From positions 1-8,734 of the forward strand of contig JAIRZU010000024.1 of assembly GCA_031267075.1 (NCBI GenBank): a stretch of 8,734 nt of DNA, written 5' to 3'. Position numbers and translations under genes: made by a program. This DNA comes from Holosporales bacterium. GTDB taxonomy: Bacteria > Pseudomonadota > Alphaproteobacteria > RUG11792. Under the pieces are notes generated by a model. The model was not told where the DNA came from, made no database searches, and worked only from the letters and a program-made list of their open reading frames with translations. This document shows, piece after piece, positions 1 through 5,561 of the stretch (within the stretch, counting starts at the first letter, position 1; each line of letters begins with the position of its first letter).

Positions 1-77
1 TCTTTTTTGTGCCACGCGATGATGTTGCCTTTTTTCATGGTTGGGCTAAGCAGCGGCATGTCCATTCTAAGTGGCAT
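1..77 (-). CDS. Lipoyl-domain protein, probably pyruvate dehydrogenase E2 (partial, N-terminus only)
   Basis: Only the first 25 codons are in the window, and the gene runs off the left edge. The visible residues start MPLRMDMPLLSPTM and continue KKGNIIAWHKK. This is the standard N-terminus of a 2-oxo-acid dehydrogenase lipoyl domain, whose family pattern is MPxxxxMPxLSPTMxxGxxxxW. In the family this domain carries a lipoylated lysine about 40 residues in, which swings acyl groups between active sites; that lysine lies outside the window. In alphaproteobacteria the pattern occurs at the start of PDH E2 (acetyltransferase) and of some E1-beta subunits, so the exact subunit is undecided. The ATG at 77 is chosen because AAGG/GGAAGG lies a few bases upstream. 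An in-frame ATG at 107 has no Shine-Dalgarno sequence. The gene is divergent from the 319-1641 lipoprotein gene. Confidence 0.75.
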   Translation of the reverse strand, partial: MPLRMDMPLLSPTMKKGNIIAWHKK

Positions 78-120
78 CGGTACCTTCCACCTTACATTTT
101 GCGCCATTAAGTTTTGTGGT

Positions 121-129
121 ATTTTAACA
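121..129 (-). promoter_or_regulatory. Extended -10 promoter for the lipoyl-domain gene
   Basis: On the minus strand the sequence reads TGT TAAAAT, an extended -10 element (TGn before the hexamer). Transcription would start near 114 and give a leader of about 37 nt before the ATG at 77. No good -35 hexamer sits 16-18 nt upstream, as is common for extended -10 promoters. Assignment is by pattern only. Confidence 0.4.
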
Positions 130-182
130 GCAAAGTCAACCGGAAAAACAGCATAGCCGCTCCCACCAGCTCTGCTTTAAGG

Positions 183-190
183 CCCCCCCC
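183..190. repeat. Homopolymeric C8 (G8 on minus strand) tract
   Basis: Eight consecutive C residues lie in the intergenic region between two divergent genes. On the minus strand the tract is downstream of a perfect TTGACA (204-209 complement). The next -10-like hexamer, TTAAAG, is 23 nt away, with the G tract inside that spacer. Tracts of this kind are prone to length change by slippage. Whether this one affects transcription cannot be told from one sequence. Confidence 0.5.
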
Positions 191-207
191 TCATATTGCA
201 CGGTGTC

Positions 208-241
208 AAATTATTTTTACGCCCATGTGCAAAAATAATTT
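208..241. promoter_or_regulatory. AT-rich perfect dyad upstream of the lipoprotein promoter (copy 1)
   Basis: Two perfect 11-nt arms, AAATTATTTTT and AAAAATAATTT, flank a 12-nt centre containing ACGCCCATGTG. The same arms and centre occur at 5869-5901 with an 11-nt centre. The conserved position about 80 bp upstream of the start codon suggests a regulator site or a terminator for incoming transcription. The function is inferred. Confidence 0.5.
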
Positions 242-246
242 CATCC

Positions 247-288
247 GTTAACTATTTTTTAACACTTCACATGATAACCTGCTTATAG
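247..288 (+). promoter_or_regulatory. Putative promoter and GTTAA-N7-TTAAC operator for the 440-aa lipoprotein gene
   Basis: TTAACA (259-264) and TTATAG (283-288) are spaced by 18 nt, and the same pair with TTAACC is present in the inverted copy. The -35-like element is overlapped by a dyad, GTTAA (247-251), 7 nt, TTAAC (259-263), also identical in the second copy. This would give a leader of about 23-25 nt. The hexamers are only moderate matches to consensus, so the exact start is uncertain. The conservation between copies is the stronger argument. Confidence 0.4.
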
Positions 289-297
289 AGTCTTATA

Positions 298-313
298 TCC
301 TCTAAGGGGAGGA
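298..313 (+). promoter_or_regulatory. RBS with possible self-masking hairpin
   Basis: GGGGAGG at 306-312 is a strong Shine-Dalgarno sequence, 6 nt before the ATG at 319. TCCTC (298-302) can pair perfectly with GAGGA (309-313) around a 6-nt loop, which would cover part of the RBS. The element is identical in the second leader cassette. The stem is short, so any effect on translation is speculative. Confidence 0.45.
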
Positions 314-318
314 AACAC

Positions 319-1641
319 ATGAAAAGCAAACTCGTAACATCAACACTCATTCTAGGGCTAATGGCCTGTGAGGCCTGGAGTTCTAGAGAGAGAGAGAGTC
401 CTGTAGTTGAGAGAGCTGGAGGGGATGATCCTGTAGAAGAGGTAGCAGTACCACCAAGAGTGAGTACGGTGTTCACAAGGTTGGAAGACCTCCAGGCAAA
501 GGCAGATGAGATACAAAGTGAGCTACAGGCGCTCAGGCAATCCTTTGATGGACAATCTCCCATCGAAATACCTTCATCAATAACAACTGAAGACATAGAG
601 CCCCTCCTGGAACCAATCACAGAAGCACTGACTGATGAGGAGAGGGGGTTACCGAAGATCCTCGAACACGCTGGTAATGCTGCTCGTGACTCTGGTGAAG
701 CACTGACTGCAATAGGCACCATGAGTGACCCTAGCGGACAGAACACAGTGTTTGGTCGGATAGCTGGAGTGCAGGCAACTGTTGATGATGGCGCTACCGG
801 ATTAGCAAAAATACATGCTCGAGCAAATGCTGCTGCTACGGATGCCGAGCTTGCCCGCGAGGAACTAGTGCACGATACTCACGGTCTGGCGAAGATCAAG
901 GGGGCTATAGGAAGTGAAGGTGACGCGGCAGCAACACTTGACAACACCGGTTCACTACACGCAAAGGTGAGGAGACTGCAAGATGTGATAGGGACGCCGG
1001 ATCCACTGACAGGGATACACCTGTGGCTCAACAATGCTCTCGGATTAATGATTGCTCAGTCTAGGGCAGACGAGATGCTTGATAGGAATGGTACACCAGA
1101 ACCGTGGCGGGCACGATTCAGGCAAGCTATGACCCATCAATATAGTGATCTACGGCCAGATCGGGACCAGACTGGTCCACGGTTAAGGTGGGTAGAGATG
1201 GGAGCGTTAACAATAGGAGGACCTTACACGTACGTAGTCATGAGAAGTATAAGTCACGGTGGTGAAATTGCATGGAATTCCGCAACGATCGTCGATGGGG
1301 GCGAGACAAAATACTGGTACGAACATACCTATGAACGCAGCAGCCTCGATGATATAGCATATACAGAGCTAACCCTTACAGTTGACTATTGGGACCTCCC
1401 GCAGACGATGACATGTACCAGACTATCTGGAGAATGGGTGAAAGTTCCGGGAGAGGGCAACCACAGCTACACCCTATCCAACAGCACGAACACGAGTCTC
1501 AAGGCGAAACTTGCCCTTAATCGAACAGAGGGTGATGATGCGGTAGTCGCGACCACGACGACTACCAATGGGGAGGGCCAGACAGCAGAAACACCAACAG
1601 CAATTATATGGCACAGAATCATGGGCTACCGGGCGGAGTAA
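319..1641 (+). CDS. Predicted lipoprotein with phase-variable (AG)7 tract, coiled coil and GLxKI repeats
   Basis: This is an unrecognised 440-residue exported protein. The N-terminus is MKSK, a hydrophobic stretch (5-16) and a lipobox, L14-M15-A16-C17. Glu follows the Cys, which by the general +2 rule favours the outer membrane. Codons 23-27 are built from (AG)7 (385-398) and encode an Arg/Glu run. Residues about 49-76 have heptad-like coiled-coil character. Imperfect repeats follow: GLPKI 110-114, GLAKI 161-165, GLAKI 189-193 and a looser one at 211-217, interspersed with AIG/VIG turns at 131, 196 and 223. Residues about 285-440 are rich in beta-type segments, Thr and Trp/Tyr. Motifs ATIVDGGE (322-329) and YWD (357-359) recur in the 176-residue protein at 4937-5467. 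The RBS and start are strong and conserved with the cassette at 5774-5901. Gain or loss of one AG unit stops translation within a few codons. A surface antigen role is inferred. Confidence 0.75.
   Translation: MKSKLVTSTLILGLMACEAWSSRERESPVVERAGGDDPVEEVAVPPRVSTVFTRLEDLQAKADEIQSELQALRQSFDGQSPIEIPSSITTEDIEPLLEPITEALTDEERGLPKILEHAGNAARDSGEALTAIGTMSDPSGQNTVFGRIAGVQATVDDGATGLAKIHARANAAATDAELAREELVHDTHGLAKIKGAIGSEGDAAATLDNTGSLHAKVRRLQDVIGTPDPLTGIHLWLNNALGLMIAQSRADEMLDRNGTPEPWRARFRQAMTHQYSDLRPDRDQTGPRLRWVEMGALTIGGPYTYVVMRSISHGGEIAWNSATIVDGGETKYWYEHTYERSSLDDIAYTELTLTVDYWDLPQTMTCTRLSGEWVKVPGEGNHSYTLSNSTNTSLKAKLALNRTEGDDAVVATTTTTNGEGQTAETPTAIIWHRIMGYRAE
385..398 (+). repeat. (AG)7 dinucleotide tract inside the lipoprotein gene
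   Basis: Seven AG units start on a codon boundary, 66 nt after the A of the ATG, and read RERE in the open frame. With six units the frame reaches a TGA within a few codons, and with eight it reaches a TAG. The tract is therefore a clean on/off switch if slippage occurs. The flanking bases (377-384 and 399-402) are identical to those around the tract at 5698-5711. Confidence 0.8.
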
Positions 1642-1692
1642 CATCTCCTACACCCGTCCCCCTATAACACAACCACAATAACCAGGAGTACC

Positions 1693-1717
1693 GTGGGTAG
1701 CCTGATTGGCTGCCCAC
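1693..1717. terminator. Stem-loop between convergent genes, possible bidirectional terminator
   Basis: GTGGGTAGCC (1693-1702) pairs with GGCTGCCCAC (1708-1717) around a 5-nt loop, giving a 10-bp stem with one wobble or mismatched pair depending on the strand. It lies between the lipoprotein gene end (1641) and the atpG stop (1745), where a shared terminator is expected. There is no T-run on either side, so intrinsic termination is not certain. Confidence 0.5.
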
Positions 1718-1744
1718 TACATTCCTAGCTTCAGTATGTGACAA

Positions 1745-2593
1745 TTATGACACACATTCTATGCTTGCGATGATTTCTGTTAATTCCTGTGTGATTCTAT
1801 CCTGCCGGATCTTGTTATACTGAATGCGCAAATTGCTGAACATGTCGTTTGCATTTCTGACCGAGGCGTCCATCGCCATGACTCTTGCAGAGAACTCCGC
1901 TATTAGGTGCTCTGTGAGGAGGCCCACGAACGACTCATGCACGTACATGCGAAACAGCTCATTCAAGCAGTCTTGCGGATTCCCCTCTAGGGTCACAGAC
2001 GCATCTTCCGCACCAGATGGGAGTACCGGGAATATCGTAGAGGCCTTCGCCCTTTGAATTATGATATTCTCGAATTTCCCGCTTACCACTATGATCTGGT
2101 CGATGCCATGATTGAAGACGTACTCCGAGACCATCTCAGATAGGAATGCTGAAAATTCCGAAACAGAGTGCATCGCTGGATGGGACGTTATCTCCTCGAC
2201 TCCACCCGATACCTCCGCCACAGCTTCCCTTCCCTTCTTACCGAAGTAGACGATTTTCGCATTATCGTACCGCCTGATGGCACCTAGGGCGGCATCTAGA
2301 ATGTACTGCGTAAATGAGCCACTGAATCCCTGATCGCTCGATAGAACCACTATCAGCGATTTGCCTGTTTTCTGATAGATCCATGAATCTCGCTCTGGTG
2401 TTCCAGTCATGGAGTACTCCCTCGCGGCCTTCGTAAACATATCCGACAGCAATCTAGCGCACTCTTGGGCATGTTTATTAGCATTGCTAACTCGCGATAG
2501 TTTGACGGTGGCAACCATCTTCACGGAGTTCATAGCTTTGATGATGCTCCCTATCGTCCTCAGCCTATTTTTGATGGTCTTCAAATTTTCCAT
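1745..2593 (-). CDS. atpG: F1 ATP synthase gamma subunit
   Basis: This is the 282-residue central-stalk subunit, which rotates inside the alpha3beta3 ring at the inner membrane and couples proton flow to ATP synthesis. The N-terminal helix has the family pattern (NLKTIKNRLRTI at 3-14, then IIKAMNSVKMVATVKLSR at 17-34). The C-terminal helix ends with YNKIRQDRITQELTEII (259-275), the usual signature. The conserved SSDRGLCGG-type segment reads SSDQGFSGSF (85-94), which is a divergent form. Length is normal for the family (about 285-290). The gene starts 12 nt after the atpA stop, with no obvious strong RBS, so it is probably translationally coupled. No atpD or atpC follows; the next gene downstream is convergent. 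The F1 cluster is therefore cut after gamma. Confidence 0.95.
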   Translation of the reverse strand: MENLKTIKNRLRTIGSIIKAMNSVKMVATVKLSRVSNANKHAQECARLLSDMFTKAAREYSMTGTPERDSWIYQKTGKSLIVVLSSDQGFSGSFTQYILDAALGAIRRYDNAKIVYFGKKGREAVAEVSGGVEEITSHPAMHSVSEFSAFLSEMVSEYVFNHGIDQIIVVSGKFENIIIQRAKASTIFPVLPSGAEDASVTLEGNPQDCLNELFRMYVHESFVGLLTEHLIAEFSARVMAMDASVRNANDMFSNLRIQYNKIRQDRITQELTEIIASIECVS

Positions 2594-2605
2594 TGTACGA
2601 CTGCG

Positions 2606-4156
2606 TTAGATAGCAACATGGAGCTTCCCCTTGAACCTCTCCAGGAACTGATCGAGCTCCTGTTTACACTGATCAGAAATCTTATCTTCAGTATCGATCA
2701 TATCAAGTATGTCAGACTCATTCCTGATTGCAGTGAGCAATGCCGTTTCGAACTGCTTTACCTTTTTGACGTCGGTGTCTTTTAGGTACCCATACGTCAT
2801 CGCGTAGAGGATCACGACGTGCTCAGAGTTCCTCAATGGGCGGTACTGCGGCTGCTTTAGAACCTCGACGATTTTCTCACCGTTCGTGAGGAGTTCCTTC
2901 GTCGCAATATCTAGGCCACTTCCAAACTGAGAGAACGAAGACAGCTCATGGTACTGGGCCATCCCAATCTTGATATTACCAGCTACGGATTTCATGGCCT
3001 TGGTTTGGGCGGCGGAACCAACCCTGCTAACCGATACACCTATGTTGATGGCCGGCCTTATTCCTTTATGGAATAGCTCACCTTCCAAGAACAGCTGGCC
3101 GTCGGTGATTGATATGACATTCGTCGGGATGTATGCAGCGACATCTCCAGCTTGAGTTTCGACGATTGGTAGTGCGGTAAGGGAGCCGCCTCCCTTCGCA
3201 TCCGACAGCTTCGCCGCTCTTTCGAGAAGCCTTGCATGCAGGTAGAATATATCTCCTGGAAATGCCTCACGTCCTGGAGGGCGCCGGAGTAGCAGCGATA
3301 TCTGCCTATATGCTACAGCGTGCTTCGTGAGATCATCATATACGATGAGTGCGTGCATGCCGTTGTCCCTGAAGTACTCTCCCATCGAGCATGCAGCGTA
3401 TGGCACCATGTACTGCATCGAGGCAGGATCGGATGCCGTTGCAGCGACGACGATGGTATAGTCCATCGCACCGTGCTCCATGAGAGTCTGTACAACCCTA
3501 GCCACTGCCGACCTCTTCTGACCTATCGCAACGTAGATACAGTAGACCTTCTCGCTGTCCGGCAGCTTGTCATTATATTTCTTCTGATTGATGATGGCGT
3601 CGATCGCTATGGCAGTCTTCCCGGTTTGTCTATCGCCTATTATAAGTTCGCGTTGCCCCCTCCCGATTGGGAACAGAGCATCCACTATCCTTATCCCCGT
3701 CCACATAGGCTCGCTAATAGATTTCCTATCCATTATCCCCGGAGAGGCATTTTCGATCCCAGCACTTGTAACATTGGTTAGTGGCTCATCGGAGTCGATA
3801 GGCTCACCGAAGGCATTGACTACCCTCCCGACTAGGCCTCTACCGACGTTGATGCTAGCGGTGTTGTATGTTCTCTTGACGAGGTCCTTCTCCTTGATAA
3901 TGGAGTCATCGCCCACCACCATACAGCCTACATTATCTGGCTCCAGGTTGATGGCCATCGCCTTCACGGTTTTATTAGTTTCAGTTGATATAATATCGAC
4001 AAACTCACCTGACTTCACATTCTCGAGTCCGAAGATCCTTACGATCCCATCTCCGACAGATAGGACGTATCCGGTCTCTGCAACATCCACGTACGCTGAA
4101 AACTCAGAGATCTTCTCCTGGAGTAGGGTTGATATTTCGACGGCTTTAACTTTCAT
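2606..4156 (-). CDS. atpA: F1 ATP synthase alpha subunit
   Basis: This is the 516-residue non-catalytic nucleotide-binding subunit of the F1 hexamer. The beta-barrel N-terminal domain covers about residues 25-95. The Walker A motif is GDRQTGKT (174-181), preceded by the family block IGRGQRELI. The Walker B-like strand is ALIVYDDL (269-276), followed by the conserved block containing RRPPGREAFPGD (291-302). The alpha/beta signature PAINIGVSVSRVGSA spans 368-382; its Arg378 corresponds to the arginine finger that reaches into the catalytic site on beta. Length is usual (about 505-515), and no key residue is missing. The ATG at 4156 lies 6 nt after the atpH stop and the atpG start is 12 nt beyond its own stop, giving a tight atpH-atpA-atpG operon. 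The RBS is weak (GAGAG), which fits coupling to atpH. Confidence 0.98.
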   Translation of the reverse strand: MKVKAVEISTLLQEKISEFSAYVDVAETGYVLSVGDGIVRIFGLENVKSGEFVDIISTETNKTVKAMAINLEPDNVGCMVVGDDSIIKEKDLVKRTYNTASINVGRGLVGRVVNAFGEPIDSDEPLTNVTSAGIENASPGIMDRKSISEPMWTGIRIVDALFPIGRGQRELIIGDRQTGKTAIAIDAIINQKKYNDKLPDSEKVYCIYVAIGQKRSAVARVVQTLMEHGAMDYTIVVAATASDPASMQYMVPYAACSMGEYFRDNGMHALIVYDDLTKHAVAYRQISLLLRRPPGREAFPGDIFYLHARLLERAAKLSDAKGGGSLTALPIVETQAGDVAAYIPTNVISITDGQLFLEGELFHKGIRPAINIGVSVSRVGSAAQTKAMKSVAGNIKIGMAQYHELSSFSQFGSGLDIATKELLTNGEKIVEVLKQPQYRPLRNSEHVVILYAMTYGYLKDTDVKKVKQFETALLTAIRNESDILDMIDTEDKISDQCKQELDQFLERFKGKLHVAI

Positions 4157-4162
4157 CTCTCA

Positions 4163-4765
4163 CTACACATTGATTCTTATGTTCCTGTAATATGCGTCCA
4201 ACTGCTTCAGCTGAGCCAGCGCGGATGCGTCTACAACGAGTTCCTCCGACGCTATCTTTATGCCTGCCAGAATCCTCTCATTGATCTTGTATCTTATTAT
4301 AGCTTTTTCCTTGAAGGTTCTGGAGATTAATTTTTCGATCCTCGCCTTCTGCTCGGGGAGCAATTCCACGGCCGATGAAACTATCAAGTTCCGCATGTTC
4401 TTATGTTTTGCGAGCGCCACATTGAATACGTATTTTATCCTCCCGATAATCGCGAACCGCTTGTTGTAAGCCACCTGCAGGATGAACGCTGCAAACACAG
4501 GACAGAATGAGAGGTGGTCTCCCACGGCATTCCAGCCTACGCAGGCATCAGTTATGTTGATGCACCCGCTAGTTAGTAGTTTCTTCACTGGGTGGTGCTT
4601 CTTGAAAAAAATCTCAAGCTTGCCGAAATCGTCTAGAATCTCGTTTAAGCATCCAGCCTTCTTCCCCTCATTGAATAGAGCTTTGGCGTACCTGCCAGGC
4701 AGGGAAGTGAACAACACTTTCAAACTGTTAATGTCCACATTCACACTACCTACAGTACGCCTCAC
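4163..4765 (-). CDS. atpH: F1 ATP synthase delta subunit
   Basis: This is the peripheral-stalk subunit that joins the top of F1 to the b subunits of Fo. The family N-terminal motif RYAKALF is at 25-31. The middle helices (FILQVAYNKRFAIIGRI, 94-110) and the C-terminal block SSAVELLPEQKARIEKLI (130-147) match the usual delta/OSCP layout, ending in ILAGIKI and VVDAS (165-181). With the GTG at 4765 the product is 200 residues, somewhat longer than the common 175-185. In-frame GTG codons at 4744 and 4738 would give 193 or 191 residues and are plausible, since AGGT sits just upstream of 4744. It is the first gene of the atpH-atpA-atpG operon and is followed after 6 nt by atpA. Sequence identity to the family is low apart from the motifs, as is normal for delta. 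Confidence 0.9.
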   Translation of the reverse strand: MRRTVGSVNVDINSLKVLFTSLPGRYAKALFNEGKKAGCLNEILDDFGKLEIFFKKHHPVKKLLTSGCINITDACVGWNAVGDHLSFCPVFAAFILQVAYNKRFAIIGRIKYVFNVALAKHKNMRNLIVSSAVELLPEQKARIEKLISRTFKEKAIIRYKINERILAGIKIASEELVVDASALAQLKQLDAYYRNIRINV

Positions 4766-4936
4766 CTACGTATCATTGTACCATGTCGTTAAGGAGATTG
4801 CCACTCTTCCTGGCTTATCAACCCAAGAAACGCCGCCGTTGTGGGGGTCATTCTTGAGTGGGATTGGAGCACTACTCGGTGGACAGCTGTTAGGAGACGG
4901 GCTGCAGACCTAGGGTGGATGTACGTGTCACTCGGC
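4766..4936. other. Intergenic gap between atpH and the 176-aa gene
   Basis: This 171-bp stretch lies between two co-directional minus-strand genes. Apart from the probable atp promoter near its left end, I see no RNA gene, no clear hairpin terminator and no recognisable coding sequence on either strand. Confidence 0.5.
4781..4789 (-). promoter_or_regulatory. Putative extended -10 promoter for the atp operon
   Basis: On the minus strand TGG TACAAT forms an extended -10 just upstream of atpH. Transcription would start near 4774, leaving a leader of only about 10 nt to the GTG at 4765 or about 30 nt to the GTG at 4744. This is a mild argument for the later start. The -35 position (TGGCAA-like, 17 nt upstream) is weak. 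Confidence 0.4.
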
Positions 4937-5467
4937 TTACTGCGTGTGTTTGTTGATGAAGGTTCGTATCATAGCTGTGTCGCCTCCGTAGCTGATGTTC
5001 ACTCGGGTGGTAGCTATCCTGCGCTCTCTTCTTTCATCCCAGTACATTCTCATTGTAAGGCAGTGGGTTTGGCCGTAGGGTATGTAGAACAGTGCTGAGT
5101 CCGGTTCTTCCCCATCGACAATGATGGCGTCCCTCACTGTGTACCACACCCACTCACCATCTTCCCACACGAGTTTCTGTACGGCGAGGGACCAGTTTGC
5201 TTCCGGTCCGGCATCGACCCATGGTTGCACATAGGCAGTGAGGAATTGTTGCCCGTCTCCTCCGGTTTGTCTCACTCTCCGTGGTACTCTTATCACTAGT
5301 GGGCTTTCTTGGTCATTTAGCGCATCGACTTTTACTTTCCTAACTCTGCCGTCCCGCTGCATCGTGGGTCCGAGTTCGATCGTTATGCTGGCTTTTGGGC
5401 CTTGTGCCGCACTCGCTCCCGTGGCGAGCATTGTGGTCAGTATGGTTCCTGCGAGTGGTTTGTTCAT
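4937..5467 (-). CDS. Secreted protein of unknown function (176 aa)
   Basis: I do not recognise the family. The start has a classical Sec signal peptide: MNKP, a hydrophobic core, and ATGASA before AQG, so cleavage is likely after residue 20, leaving about 156 exported residues. The mature part is rich in beta-type segments with several Trp/Tyr residues and one Cys (136). GPEANW (87-92), AIIVDGEE (114-121), LTM (137-139) and YWD (142-144) occur in the same order as GPRLRW, ATIVDGGE, LTLTV and YWD in the C-terminal part of the lipoprotein at 319-1641, so a shared domain is possible but weakly supported. The gene has a near-consensus promoter (5507-5535). It has no good RBS of its own; instead a 3-codon reading frame with a well-spaced GGAG overlaps its start codon as ATGA. 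It lies directly behind the broken leader-cassette gene. Confidence 0.7.
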   Translation of the reverse strand: MNKPLAGTILTTMLATGASAAQGPKASITIELGPTMQRDGRVRKVKVDALNDQESPLVIRVPRRVRQTGGDGQQFLTAYVQPWVDAGPEANWSLAVQKLVWEDGEWVWYTVRDAIIVDGEEPDSALFYIPYGQTHCLTMRMYWDERRERRIATTRVNISYGGDTAMIRTFINKHTQ

Positions 5468-5485
5468 GAGCGCATCTATATCTCC
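5464..5485 (-). promoter_or_regulatory. Three-codon mini-ORF coupled to the 176-aa gene
   Basis: GGAG (5482-5485 complement) lies 6 nt before an ATG at 5475, which reads M-R-S-stop. Its TGA overlaps the ATG at 5467 as ATGA. The main gene lacks any properly spaced Shine-Dalgarno sequence, so start by termination and re-initiation is a reasonable inference. Confidence 0.4.
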
Positions 5486-5506
5486 GCCGCCCCTCTATTT
5501 AATTAT

Positions 5507-5535
5507 ATTATATCATACTTCCGAGATATTATCAA
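5507..5535 (-). promoter_or_regulatory. Near-consensus sigma70-type promoter for the 176-aa gene
   Basis: On the minus strand TTGATA (5530-5535) and a perfect TATAAT (5507-5512) are separated by exactly 17 nt. A start near 5500 would leave about 25 nt to the mini-ORF start at 5475 and 33 nt to the gene start. This is the strongest promoter match in the window. It shows that the 176-aa gene is expressed independently of the broken gene before it. Confidence 0.8.
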
Positions 5536-5561
5536 ATTTGCTCTTTTTATCTATATCGGAT

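Larger units (their letters stand above)
208..336 (+). repeat. Leader cassette, copy 1 (inverted partner at 5774-5901)
   Basis: This 129-bp block contains an upstream AT-rich dyad, a GTTAA/TTAAC dyad, the promoter region, the RBS and the first codons of the lipoprotein gene. The reverse complement of 5774-5901 matches it with about ten differences by eye, including a single 1-nt gap in the dyad loop. The RBS-to-start stretch around 291-330 is perfectly conserved. Outside the block the flanks diverge at once, except for a second shared 26-bp block at 377-402. The pattern is a duplicated expression cassette rather than an insertion sequence, because no transposase or target duplication is visible. 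Confidence 0.85.

Noticed and set aside
1642..1744. Possible tRNA or small RNA gene in the convergent gap
   Set aside because: The only structure is a simple 10-bp stem-loop. There is no cloverleaf, T-loop motif or promoter. No tRNA, rRNA or CRISPR array was seen anywhere in the window.
3588..4190. Plus-strand frame of 200 codons opposite atpA
   Set aside because: It lies antisense to one of the best conserved genes known. Its hydrophobic look is a by-product of the atpA codons.
4482..4913. Plus-strand frame of 143 codons overlapping atpH and the following gap
   Set aside because: Most of it is antisense to atpH, the start lies inside that gene, and the tail beyond 4765 resembles no protein I know.
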